Source of the DNA: Streptococcaceae bacterium
GTDB taxonomy: Bacteria > Bacillota > Bacilli > Lactobacillales > Streptococcaceae
Reading direction: 5' to 3'
DNA length: 7,611 nucleotides
NCBI GenBank assembly: GCA_902836505.1
Contig: CADFQU010000040.1
Location: 1 to 7,611 of the forward strand
Positions 1 through 6,237 of this stretch are shown here, one piece after another (the stretch's first letter is position 1; every line of letters begins with the position of its first letter). Below the pieces are notes generated by a model. The model had not been told where the DNA came from. It did not search any database and saw only the letters and a list, made by a program, of their open reading frames with translations. A program made the translations under genes and the position numbers.

Positions 1-57
1 AGCGTAGTAGAGCCCACTCAACCACTGCGTCTTGCTCGACAATCCAAAGAAAATTAA
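1..57 (+). CDS. Probable 3' end of an upstream gene (partial, unrecognised)
   Basis: Frame 1 is open from the window edge and ends in TAA at 55-57, giving the C-terminal peptide SVVEPTQPLRLARQSKEN. A strong intrinsic terminator begins three bases after the stop, which is what one expects at the end of a real gene and is the main support. The other two plus frames either stop at once (TAG at position 5) or run into the terminator stem. Eighteen residues are too few to recognise a family, so no function is given. Confidence 0.45.
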   Translation, partial: SVVEPTQPLRLARQSKEN

Positions 58-59
58 GA

Positions 60-90
60 GGCTAGGACTTTTGTCCCAGCCTTTTTTATT
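60..90 (+). terminator. Rho-independent terminator of the upstream gene
   Basis: The arms are GGCTAGGAC (60-68) and GTCCCAGCC (73-81), with a TTTT loop. They form a 9-bp GC-rich stem with one A-C mismatch. Six T residues follow directly (82-87), then ATT. There is no matching A-run on the left side, so it works for plus-strand transcription only. It isolates the nucleotidase gene from the gene upstream. Confidence 0.85.
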
Positions 91-148
91 AATAAGGCCA
101 ACTAGCTGAAATCTCAACGCTCTCACAAGATTATTTGCCCAATTATCA

Positions 149-160
149 GAAAACGTTTTC
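149..160. promoter_or_regulatory. cre-like palindrome (candidate CcpA site) at the nt5e promoter
   Basis: GAAAACGTTTTC is a perfect 12-bp palindrome with the central CG typical of catabolite-responsive elements. Extended by one base on each side it matches the ideal TGAAAACGTTTTCA at 12 of 14 positions; only the two outermost bases differ. It overlaps the expected -35 region of the promoter whose -10 is at 180-185, a position where a bound repressor would block RNA polymerase. The sequence match is seen directly; CcpA binding is inferred. Confidence 0.6.
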
Positions 161-185
161 CTTTTCTTTCCTTTTTAGATATAAT
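157..185 (+). promoter_or_regulatory. Predicted sigma-A promoter of the 5'-nucleotidase gene
   Basis: A perfect -10 hexamer TATAAT lies at 180-185. Seventeen bases upstream, the -35 position (157-162) reads TTTCCT, a poor match to TTGACA, so the promoter may be weak or need help. The -35 region overlaps the cre-like palindrome at 149-160. Transcription would start near 192, leaving a leader of about 30 nt before the start codon. Confidence 0.65.
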
Positions 186-221
186 ATTTAGTATGGAATA
201 AAATAGAAAAGAGGACCGTTT

Positions 222-2309
222 ATGAAAAAGAAGAAACTTCTTTTGCCAATCTTATTACTTGCTCCTGCCTTCCTAGCTTCTCAGGTAGCTGCAGATGAGC
301 AAACAGCTCCAGAAACTAACCTTGAAGTGGCTGCAGCTTCCACAAATGCTACAGATGCTGCTACTCCTGCTTCAACAGAAGCTAATACAGCTACTTCAGA
401 AGGCGCTACAGAGAGTTCAACTGACCTGCCTGAAGCAAATATCCTTCATACCAACGATGTCCATGGTCGGATCGTCGAAGAAAAGGGTGTGATTGGTGAT
501 GCTAAATTAGCAGCCGTCATCGATGAAGAACGGGCGAAAAATCCATCTACATTGGTCGTAGATGCTGGTGATGCCTTCCAAGGACTCCCGATTTCAAATA
601 GTTCGAAAGGGGAAGAACGGGCGAAAATTTTGAACGAAATTGGCTACGATGCTATGGCAGTCGGAAACCATGAGTTCGATTTTGGCTTGGATGAAGCTAA
701 GAAATACAAAGAAATCTTAAACTTCCCACTTCTCAGCTCCAACACTTACATCAACGGTGCTCGCTTATTTGAGGCTTCAACCATTGTCGATAAAGATAAG
801 AATGTAGTTGGGGATGAGTTTGTCGTTATCGGGGTGACAACTCCTGAAACAGCTACTAAAACCCACCCTAAGAATGTCCAAGGTGTCACCTTCACAGATC
901 CTATATCAGAAGTAAACAAGGTCATTGATGAAATTGAAGCACGTGCTACTGCTGAGGGCAAGACTTACAAAAACTATGTTGTCCTTGCTCACTTGGGAGT
1001 AGATACCACTACACCAGTCGAATGGCGAGGATCTACCTTAGCTGAGGAACTTTCAAAAAATCCAAAACTGAAAGGTAAACGCGTCACTGTCATTGATGGA
1101 CATTCCCATACTGTTCAATCAACCACTTATGGAGACAACGTAACCTATAACCAAACCGGTAGCTACCTGAACAATATCGGTAAAATCACCTATCAAGCCA
1201 ACCAATTGCTTGGAAATCCTCAACAAATTTCAGCTGCTTCAACAAAAAATGTAGTGCCAAATGCAAAAGTAGCTGCCATGGTTCAAAAGATCAAGGAACA
1301 ATACGATGCCGAGAATGCAAAAATTGTTCGTGACAATAGTCCTGTAGAACTAAATGGTCAACGGGAAAATGTCCGTGTCCGCGAGACCAACCTTGGAAAT
1401 GTCGTAGCGGATGCCCTCTACGAATATGGTCAAACTGGCTTTAGTCATAAGACTGACCTCGCTGTAACTAACGGTGGCGGCTTGCGCGAAACCATCGCCA
1501 AAGACAAGCCAATCACCAAAGGAAGTGTCATTGCTGTTCTCCCATTTGGGAATACCATTTCTCAAATTAAAGTAACCGGTCAGAATATTGCTGACATGTT
1601 TACGAAATCTCTTGGATCTATTTTACAAGAAAAAGATGGCAAAACAGTTCTTGATGAAAACGGTCAACCCCTCCTTGAACCAAGCGGAGGCTTCCTCCAA
1701 GTTTCTGGAGCAAAAGTTTATTACGATACTACCCTACCAGCTGAAAAACGCGTCCTCTATGTCGAAATTAAAAATCCAGAAACCGGTCAATATGAACCTC
1801 TCAACCTTGCTAAAGACTACTACTTGACTACTAATGACTTCTTAGCAGCAGGTGGGGATGGTTACACCATGTTAGGAGGAGCTCGTGAGGAAGGTCCTTC
1901 CATGGACGTTGCCTTTGCAGATTACCTTGCTAAGGCAGATCTCACAGCTTATGCAACCATCAATCCAAATTCTCGTACCATTTCTATTTCTGCTAACAAA
2001 GATACAGATGGAGATGGTGTGGCAGATATTGAGGAAATCAAACAGGGAACCAATCCTGCTGACGCTCAATCCTATCCTGGCAGTGATGTGAAACCTGCTA
2101 ACCCGGATGGAAATCAAGCAGTCCATCAGACGGAAAATGGAGAGGTTCGAAACCATCACTTGTCCTTCAACGCAGCAAAAACATTTAAACCAGCAGCTGC
2201 TATCCTGCCAGAAACAGGAACAACTGACTCTCCTGCTATCTATATGCTCGCTCTGTTGACATACGTCTTAGCCTTCTTTGGTCTAAAGAAAAAAGAAGAA
2301 AGCAAATAG
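222..2309 (+). CDS. nt5e: Wall-anchored 5'-nucleotidase (ecto-nucleotidase)
   Basis: This is a 695-residue cell-surface nucleotidase of the UshA/CD73 family, expected to dephosphorylate extracellular nucleotides such as AMP, and often ADP/ATP, to nucleosides. The order of parts is: signal peptide (about 1-24); Ala/Thr/Ser/Glu-rich linker (about 27-70); metallophosphatase domain with HTNDVHG (76-82), DAGD (114-117), GNHEFD (148-153), AH (256-257) and GHSH (293-296); and the C-terminal nucleotidase domain with NGGG (417-420) and the substrate-pocket segment DFLAAGGDGY (539-548). After these come a short Asp-rich module DTDGDGVADIEE (594-605) resembling a bacterial thrombospondin type-3 calcium repeat, then LPETG (662-666), a hydrophobic stretch and a KKKEESK tail for sortase anchoring. 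All the metal-ligand motifs are intact. GAGGA at 211-215 sits 6 nt before the ATG and supports the start. In sanguinis-group streptococci such enzymes make adenosine, which dampens host immune cells and platelets; that role here is inferred from family knowledge. Confidence 0.95.
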   Translation: MKKKKLLLPILLLAPAFLASQVAADEQTAPETNLEVAAASTNATDAATPASTEANTATSEGATESSTDLPEANILHTNDVHGRIVEEKGVIGDAKLAAVIDEERAKNPSTLVVDAGDAFQGLPISNSSKGEERAKILNEIGYDAMAVGNHEFDFGLDEAKKYKEILNFPLLSSNTYINGARLFEASTIVDKDKNVVGDEFVVIGVTTPETATKTHPKNVQGVTFTDPISEVNKVIDEIEARATAEGKTYKNYVVLAHLGVDTTTPVEWRGSTLAEELSKNPKLKGKRVTVIDGHSHTVQSTTYGDNVTYNQTGSYLNNIGKITYQANQLLGNPQQISAASTKNVVPNAKVAAMVQKIKEQYDAENAKIVRDNSPVELNGQRENVRVRETNLGNVVADALYEYGQTGFSHKTDLAVTNGGGLRETIAKDKPITKGSVIAVLPFGNTISQIKVTGQNIADMFTKSLGSILQEKDGKTVLDENGQPLLEPSGGFLQVSGAKVYYDTTLPAEKRVLYVEIKNPETGQYEPLNLAKDYYLTTNDFLAAGGDGYTMLGGAREEGPSMDVAFADYLAKADLTAYATINPNSRTISISANKDTDGDGVADIEEIKQGTNPADAQSYPGSDVKPANPDGNQAVHQTENGEVRNHHLSFNAAKTFKPAAAILPETGTTDSPAIYMLALLTYVLAFFGLKKKEESK

Positions 2310-2317
2310 AATCTAGA

Positions 2318-2351
2318 AAAAAGCTTAGAAACAAAAGTTTCTAAGCTTTTT
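2318..2351. terminator. Bidirectional terminator between convergent genes
   Basis: The arms AAAAAGCTTAGAAAC (2318-2332) and GTTTCTAAGCTTTTT (2337-2351) form a perfect 15-bp stem with an AAAA loop. The A5/T5 ends provide a U-tract in both directions. It lies 8 nt after the nucleotidase stop and 28 nt after the stop of the converging minus-strand PrsW gene, so it probably ends both transcripts. Confidence 0.9.
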
Positions 2352-2379
2352 AATGTATGATATCTACTGAATCTTTTCC

Positions 2380-3210
2380 TTAGTTTTTCTTTAAAAGGGT
2401 TAGATTCGGATTTTTATGAGCAAGGAGAACCACCTCAATAAAGGTTCCCACTTGGAAGGCAAAGAGCAAGCCTACCAAAATATTGACCCGATGGTCTGTT
2501 TCATAGAATGGGGAGTTCCATAAGAAGTGATTGGCCACCGTGGAAACTACACACCAGAGACCAAAGAGCTTTTCTTTTTGCTTGGTGCACTGAGATAAGA
2601 TGAGGAAGGCTCCAACAGAGACAACAGCTGTGTAGACTGCATGAGATGCTAAGCCACCAGAAATGCGGTTCACTGCCTCCGTTACTGCCGAGAGGTCTCC
2701 AGATCGCGTTTGACGCGCCACATAACCTAGATCTTCAATGATTTGGAAACCAAGACCAGATCCAAAACCGGCGATCAAAATTGATTTCAAATCTTTACGA
2801 CCCAAAATCAAGAGGATCCAAAAGGCCACTAGAGCTTTAAAAAATTCTTCAGCAAATGGGGCTGTCAAAGCATCTGTCCATTTATTAAAAGTACTAACAT
2901 CCTGAATGAGATGACTATTGAAATGGTCAATTAGGCTGTTTCCTGAAAAACTGAGCCAGCCAGCAACAAAAGCACCGCCAAACATTGTAGCCCACAAAAC
3001 AAGCAAGGGAACCTCAAATTTTTTTGCAAGTCCTTTAATAAAGAGATAAAGAGGAACGACAATCACTGCTAAAACGAGCAGGTTTAAAACCAAATCTCTT
3101 CCTGCTACTTGGCTAAACTCTTCTTGAGAGAGAGAACCTAGCTCAAACTCCATACCAATCCCTGCTAAGACCAGAAATAGGAAGAGCAATATTCGTTGAA
3201 ACTTATTCAT
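2380..3210 (-). CDS. PrsW-family intramembrane metalloprotease
   Basis: This 276-residue polytopic membrane protein carries the signature motifs of the PrsW (M82) family, whose Bacillus member cleaves the anti-sigma factor RsiW inside the membrane. Visible motifs are EEFFK (121-125, the EExxK box), GFGSGLGFQIIED (148-160, ending in the conserved Glu), SHAVYT with His190, and NHFLWN with His228. Glu121/Glu122, His190 and His228 are the likely metal-site residues, so it looks catalytically competent. Hydrophobic segments lie near 6-22, 40-58, 68-88, 120-136, 143-158, 188-206, 216-232 and 243-264. The ATG overlaps the end of the dipeptidase gene by 8 nt (ATGAATAA). A strong GGAGGT (3218-3223) inside that gene lies 8 nt upstream, indicating translational coupling. 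The substrate is unknown. No sigma/anti-sigma pair is in the window, and some family members are annotated only as PrsW-like membrane proteins. The family call is firm and the substrate is not. Confidence 0.88.
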   Translation of the reverse strand: MNKFQRILLFLFLVLAGIGMEFELGSLSQEEFSQVAGRDLVLNLLVLAVIVVPLYLFIKGLAKKFEVPLLVLWATMFGGAFVAGWLSFSGNSLIDHFNSHLIQDVSTFNKWTDALTAPFAEEFFKALVAFWILLILGRKDLKSILIAGFGSGLGFQIIEDLGYVARQTRSGDLSAVTEAVNRISGGLASHAVYTAVVSVGAFLILSQCTKQKEKLFGLWCVVSTVANHFLWNSPFYETDHRVNILVGLLFAFQVGTFIEVVLLAHKNPNLTLLKKN

Positions 3211-3224
3211 CCTTCTTACCTCCC
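3201..3224 (-). promoter_or_regulatory. Translational-coupling junction, dipeptidase to PrsW
   Basis: The minus strand reads GGGAGGTAAGAAGGATGAATAA. The PrsW ATG (3208-3210) overlaps the dipeptidase stop TAA (3203-3205), and the near-perfect Shine-Dalgarno GGAGGT (3218-3223) encodes residues near the dipeptidase C-terminus. Ribosomes ending on the first gene are well placed to restart on the second, so the two proteins are probably made together. Confidence 0.8.
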
Positions 3225-4864
3225 TTTGCTTTCTTTGATTTAATGAAGAAAACTCCTACTCCTATCACTGTCACAAGGGCTAAGCCAATCGTGATGACGA
3301 AGTCATAGTCAAATGGTACCAAATTGATTTCTTCTTCTTGGTTGGCATCTTCTTCATCCGTTAAATCGTCAATGGCACCTTGTCCATATTGAGCAATCAC
3401 TTTTTCTTCTGCTTCTTGACGAATTTCTTGTAGACGATCAAAGGTCTTTTGAGCACGAGTCATGCTCGTTTCTGTCGCTTTTAGACTCGCCTGCTCTCGC
3501 TGTGAAGCGAGGGCAATTTGTTCTTGGTCACTGATTTCTTGCTCAGCCATCCATTGAGATTCTAAGCGTTCCATTTCGGTACGGATTGCTCCATCTCCAA
3601 ACAAATCAGGATATTTAGCAACTAAATCATTGATCCGAGACATAGTCCAATACCAAGATTGGGGATTATAGGCTGTTCCTAATTCTTGATAAGCTTGATA
3701 AGTATTGGTGATGTTTCCATAGTATGGAAGATATGGGGCATTTCGTGGGCTTCCCATCGCTAACCACATGGTTCCCCCACCAGCACTATCAGGAACATTG
3801 TCCTTTAGTTGGAAAATATGGGCTTCCATAACATTCGGATTCGAAATCGGGTATTTATAGACTTCATCAAACTTCCCTTTTTCTGGGATCCCTTTTCCAT
3901 CCAACTCCATTTGATCTTGTGGTTTGAAGTCTGTTCCTTCTAATCGATTGCGTTGGAGATTCATCGCATCTCGTAGCGTCAATTTCCGATCAGTTGTATG
4001 CATCAAGTCAAAATAGTCGTCATCATAGTTCACATCTGCATCTGGATCCAGTGATTTAATACCAGACCAAACACGAGAACGGTCCGCCTCATGCAAAGGG
4101 GGATTGTAGGATTGAGATACATGGAATTGACCATCAATTTCTTTATAGGATCCTGCATCACGGGCAACTTTTTCAACATCCTTGGAGGCAATCGTCCGTT
4201 CTGTATTTGTAAAATCTACATGTCCTAAGAAGAAGGTATTTGGGAAGACAGCATAGCGATCTTCTGGGAAGAGAATCGCTACATACTGGTGACCAGAAAG
4301 AATCTCCATGTACCAGATTCCTTCCTTGTCCGCAATCGTCACAATATTACCTTCTGCCGCCCCTTTTTCTTCCACAATTTTTGCAATTAGCTCGACTCCT
4401 TCACGAGCCGTTTTTACACTCGGAAGAACAACACTAGTGAGAGCAGACTCAGCCAAGCCGTCTTTTACATAAGGATCGACCTTTTGAATCTTGTCATTTG
4501 CAGAAGCTGAGACAGTCGCTGAAATGGACACTCCATGCTCATTAAAACCAGCTTCATCAAATACACCCTGTTCTGGTGTCACATCTGGGACAGCTGTATA
4601 TTTATAACTTACTTCTGGGAGCTCATACTTAAAGCCATTGGTGGCATCTTCAAAGACATCCCCTTTCTTGTTATAAGTTCGTTCTCGCACCACAAAGTTC
4701 TTATTGTGGTTCGGTTCTAAGTCCTCTGTACGTCCGTACAAAGCATTCCCATCTGCTGTTAATTTTTTTCCGATGATAAAACCTGTACAGGCCTCTACCG
4801 GTTGGGCAAAGAGGAAGAGAGCAGTGATCAAGCCCAAGGCTGATCGAGCATAACGTTTCTTCAT
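3203..4864 (-). CDS. Secreted, membrane-tethered C69 (U34) family dipeptidase
   Basis: This 553-residue protein has a peptidase C69 domain (PepD/PepDA type, an N-terminal-nucleophile cysteine peptidase acting on dipeptides or short peptides). A signal peptide (KKRYAR, then a hydrophobic core at 8-20) ends in PVEA, followed at once by Cys26 in ACTGFIIG, the expected catalytic nucleophile. The family block ADGNALYGRTEDLE (37-50) and NEHGVSISAT (108-117) follow. The catalytic part runs to about 430. A charged, probably coiled-coil segment (about 430-490) and an acidic stretch (500-512) lead to one C-terminal membrane span (about 521-541) and a Lys-rich tail. There is no LPxTG motif, so it should be held by the membrane span with the enzyme outside. 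AAAGGAG (4871-4877) is 6 nt before the ATG. It is the first gene of an operon with the PrsW gene. Typical Lactobacillus PepD proteins are roughly 80 residues shorter and lack the stalk and anchor. The exact substrate is unknown. Confidence 0.92.
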   Translation of the reverse strand: MKKRYARSALGLITALFLFAQPVEACTGFIIGKKLTADGNALYGRTEDLEPNHNKNFVVRERTYNKKGDVFEDATNGFKYELPEVSYKYTAVPDVTPEQGVFDEAGFNEHGVSISATVSASANDKIQKVDPYVKDGLAESALTSVVLPSVKTAREGVELIAKIVEEKGAAEGNIVTIADKEGIWYMEILSGHQYVAILFPEDRYAVFPNTFFLGHVDFTNTERTIASKDVEKVARDAGSYKEIDGQFHVSQSYNPPLHEADRSRVWSGIKSLDPDADVNYDDDYFDLMHTTDRKLTLRDAMNLQRNRLEGTDFKPQDQMELDGKGIPEKGKFDEVYKYPISNPNVMEAHIFQLKDNVPDSAGGGTMWLAMGSPRNAPYLPYYGNITNTYQAYQELGTAYNPQSWYWTMSRINDLVAKYPDLFGDGAIRTEMERLESQWMAEQEISDQEQIALASQREQASLKATETSMTRAQKTFDRLQEIRQEAEEKVIAQYGQGAIDDLTDEEDANQEEEINLVPFDYDFVITIGLALVTVIGVGVFFIKSKKAKGGKKDE

Positions 4865-4906
4865 ATTGAACTCCTTTAACTAGATATTAACCGTATAACC
4901 TCTTTT

Positions 4907-4935
4907 AGTATACCTTTTGATCCAAGGTTTGGCAA
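4907..4935 (-). promoter_or_regulatory. Predicted sigma-A promoter of the dipeptidase-PrsW operon
   Basis: On the minus strand the -35 TTGCCA (4930-4935) and the -10 TATACT (4907-4912) are separated by exactly 17 bases. Transcription would start near 4900, giving a leader of about 36 nt before the ATG at 4864. It is one of the best promoter matches in the window. It is overlapped by a cre-like sequence. Confidence 0.75.
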
Positions 4936-4945
4936 GCGCTTACAA
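4930..4945 (-). promoter_or_regulatory. cre-like element (candidate CcpA site) over the dipeptidase -35
   Basis: The minus-strand sequence TTGTAAGCGCTTGCCA matches the Gram-positive cre consensus WTGNAARCGNWWWCAW at 14 of 16 positions, including the central CG and the TGTAAGCGCTT half of the classic palindrome. It includes the whole -35 hexamer TTGCCA, so binding there should repress transcription. The match is read directly; CcpA control is inferred. Confidence 0.65.
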
Positions 4946-5027
4946 CGACTGTAACCAATTAGTAATCTATCTGAAAATTATTTGACCTTCAAATTATCAA
5001 ACAAGCTGCACTATCTAAGTGTACACT

Positions 5028-5057
5028 AAAAAGCTCGGAACTTCTTCCAAGCTTTTT
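5028..5057 (-). terminator. Rho-independent terminator of lrgAB
   Basis: The arms are at 5028-5040 and 5045-5057. In the minus-strand RNA they form a continuous 13-bp stem (AAAAAGCUUGGAA with UUCCGAGCUUUUU) that includes one G-U wobble, with a 4-nt GAAG loop and a terminal U-run. In the plus-strand RNA the same position is a C-A mismatch, which favours minus-strand use. It starts 19 nt after the lrgB stop and separates lrgAB from the dipeptidase promoter. Confidence 0.85.
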
Positions 5058-5076
5058 CTGAATAATCTCTACTTTT

Positions 5077-5775
5077 TTAGGAAAGAATCAGGCTCGCGAC
5101 AAGGGGACTTACAAAGACGTAGAAAACACCAGTTATCCCAATTGCTAAGCCTCCCATAGCTCCGGCTACCTGACCATACTGAAAGGCTGTACCAGTCCCC
5201 ACCGCATGACCTGTCCCCCCAAGGGCCAAACCAATGGCAACAGGATCCTCTACTTTTAGGAATTTAAGAATGGTTGGCCCTAGGACACTTGTCAGGATAC
5301 CTGTCGCTACAACGACAACCAGGGTAATGGTAGTAATTCCCTGCATTTTTTCAGCAATTCCCACTGCCATGGCCGTTGTCACAGACTTAGGAAAGAGGGA
5401 AATAGCTAGAAAGTACTTCATCCCAAAAAGTTTAGCCAAGACAGCTGTGAAAACTGTGTTGACTACTACTGCTAAAAAACTACTAAGAAGAATACTCTTG
5501 GCATGGTGCTTCATCAAATGGAAACTCTTATACAAGGGAATGCCTAAGACAACCGTTGAGGGCACAATCAAATTACTGAGGTAGGTCCCGCCAATATTAT
5601 AGGCCTTATAGGAAATCCCTGTCAGCTTTAAGAATCCAATGATCAGGACCGTAGCAACTAAGAGGGGGGTCGTGATGGGATGGGGGAAGCGACGAAAAAT
5701 CATCATCCCAATCAGATAGGCAAAGACCGATAAAGAAATCCCAAACAGAGGATTAGACCACAAACTTTCCATCAT
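5077..5775 (-). CDS. lrgB: LrgB/CidB-family membrane protein
   Basis: This 232-residue polytopic membrane protein has family landmarks PHPITTPLL (31-39), FPKSVTTAMAVGIAEKMQGI (128-147), a TGILTSVLGP segment (158-167), and the glycine-rich GTGHAVGTGTAFQYGQVAGA (187-206) followed by a final membrane span. Length is normal for the family. With LrgA it forms a membrane module linked to control of murein hydrolase activity in Staphylococcus, and to pyruvate uptake in Streptococcus mutans and Bacillus. Which role applies here is not decided by sequence. The gene overlaps lrgA by 4 nt (ATGA). A GGAGGT at 5781-5786 serves it, 5 nt before the first ATG (5775) and 8 nt before a second in-frame ATG (5772). 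The second ATG has the more usual spacing and may be the true start, shortening the protein by one residue. Confidence 0.9.
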   Translation of the reverse strand: MMESLWSNPLFGISLSVFAYLIGMMIFRRFPHPITTPLLVATVLIIGFLKLTGISYKAYNIGGTYLSNLIVPSTVVLGIPLYKSFHLMKHHAKSILLSSFLAVVVNTVFTAVLAKLFGMKYFLAISLFPKSVTTAMAVGIAEKMQGITTITLVVVVATGILTSVLGPTILKFLKVEDPVAIGLALGGTGHAVGTGTAFQYGQVAGAMGGLAIGITGVFYVFVSPLVASLILS

Positions 5776-6143
5776 TTCTTACCTCCTTCATAATCCCCCT
5801 CATACCGAGTCTTGATAAAACCAACGACTAAGGCAATGAGGGTTACATTGATGATGATAGCCCCTAAAATAATCAACACGATGGGCAATAAATAAGGCTG
5901 GATGACATCAAACTTATCCATAATCCCAACCGCTGGAGGTAAAAATAGAATAGTCATATTGGCTAAGAGAAATGATCCGACCAGATTCACATGGCGGATA
6001 CGAAGCCATTTCAACTGCAAGCAAAGAAATAGAATCAGTAAGCCAATAATACTTCCTGGAATCGGCAAATGAAAGAGGGTCGATATCCCTTCCCCGATTA
6101 AAGAGATGGTAAAGATAATCATCAGTTGAACATAGAGTTTCAC
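5772..6143 (-). CDS. lrgA: LrgA/CidA-family holin-like membrane protein
   Basis: This 123-residue, four-span membrane protein carries the typical family segments LPIPGSIIGLLILFL (26-40) and ANMTILFLPPAVGIMDK (61-77), and has a charged C-terminal tail. It is holin-like and partners LrgB from the same transcript; the pair is implicated in autolysis control or pyruvate transport. The start codon is GTG (6141-6143), chosen because GAGGAG (6150-6155) lies 6 nt upstream and the protein then has the normal N-terminus. The next ATG, seven codons in, would cut into the first membrane span. The sequence cannot tell LrgA from CidA with certainty. No lytST two-component genes lie on either side within the window, unlike the arrangement in several other Gram-positive bacteria. 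Confidence 0.88.
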   Translation of the reverse strand: MKLYVQLMIIFTISLIGEGISTLFHLPIPGSIIGLLILFLCLQLKWLRIRHVNLVGSFLLANMTILFLPPAVGIMDKFDVIQPYLLPIVLIILGAIIINVTLIALVVGFIKTRYEGDYEGGKK

Positions 6144-6179
6144 GCGCTTCTCCTCAAAATTCTTGAAAGATACACTAAC

Positions 6180-6207
6180 AGTCTACTCCTTTTCTGTAAA
6201 AAATCAA
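6180..6207 (-). promoter_or_regulatory. Predicted lrgAB promoter
   Basis: On the minus strand, TTGATT (6202-6207) and TAGACT (6180-6185) are separated by 16 bases. Transcription would start near 6173, about 30 nt before the GTG start. The -10 is imperfect, which suits a promoter that needs an activator. Repeated TCTGAAA elements lie just upstream. Confidence 0.5.
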
Positions 6208-6229
6208 GTATTTTCAGAAATCTTTCAGA
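6191..6229. repeat. Direct and inverted repeats around the lrgAB -35 (candidate operator)
   Basis: On the minus strand TCTGAAA occurs at 6229-6223 and again at 6218-6212, a period of 11 bases or about one helical turn. In addition TTTCTG (6220-6215) is mirrored by CAGAAA (6196-6191) on the other side of the -35 hexamer, forming an imperfect inverted repeat across 6191-6220. This arrangement is what a dimeric regulator might bind. No regulator can be named: the site lacks the CG of a cre element and does not clearly match the published LytR-type repeat as I recall it. Confidence 0.35.
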
Positions 6230-6237
6230 TACATAAA

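Noticed and set aside
1872..2159. Minus-strand open frame of 95 codons inside the nucleotidase gene
   Set aside because: It is a shadow of a conserved coding region, with no ribosome binding site and no family-like sequence.
4787..4800. C69 protein as a lipoprotein (VEAC as lipobox)
   Set aside because: Glu at -2 is unusual for a lipobox, and the Cys is the family nucleophile. The C-terminal membrane span already provides an anchor. Kept only as an alternative in the findings.
5234..5584. Plus-strand open frame of 116 codons opposite lrgB
   Set aside because: It is entirely antisense to a well-supported membrane-protein gene, with no promoter, ribosome binding site or recognisable protein features.
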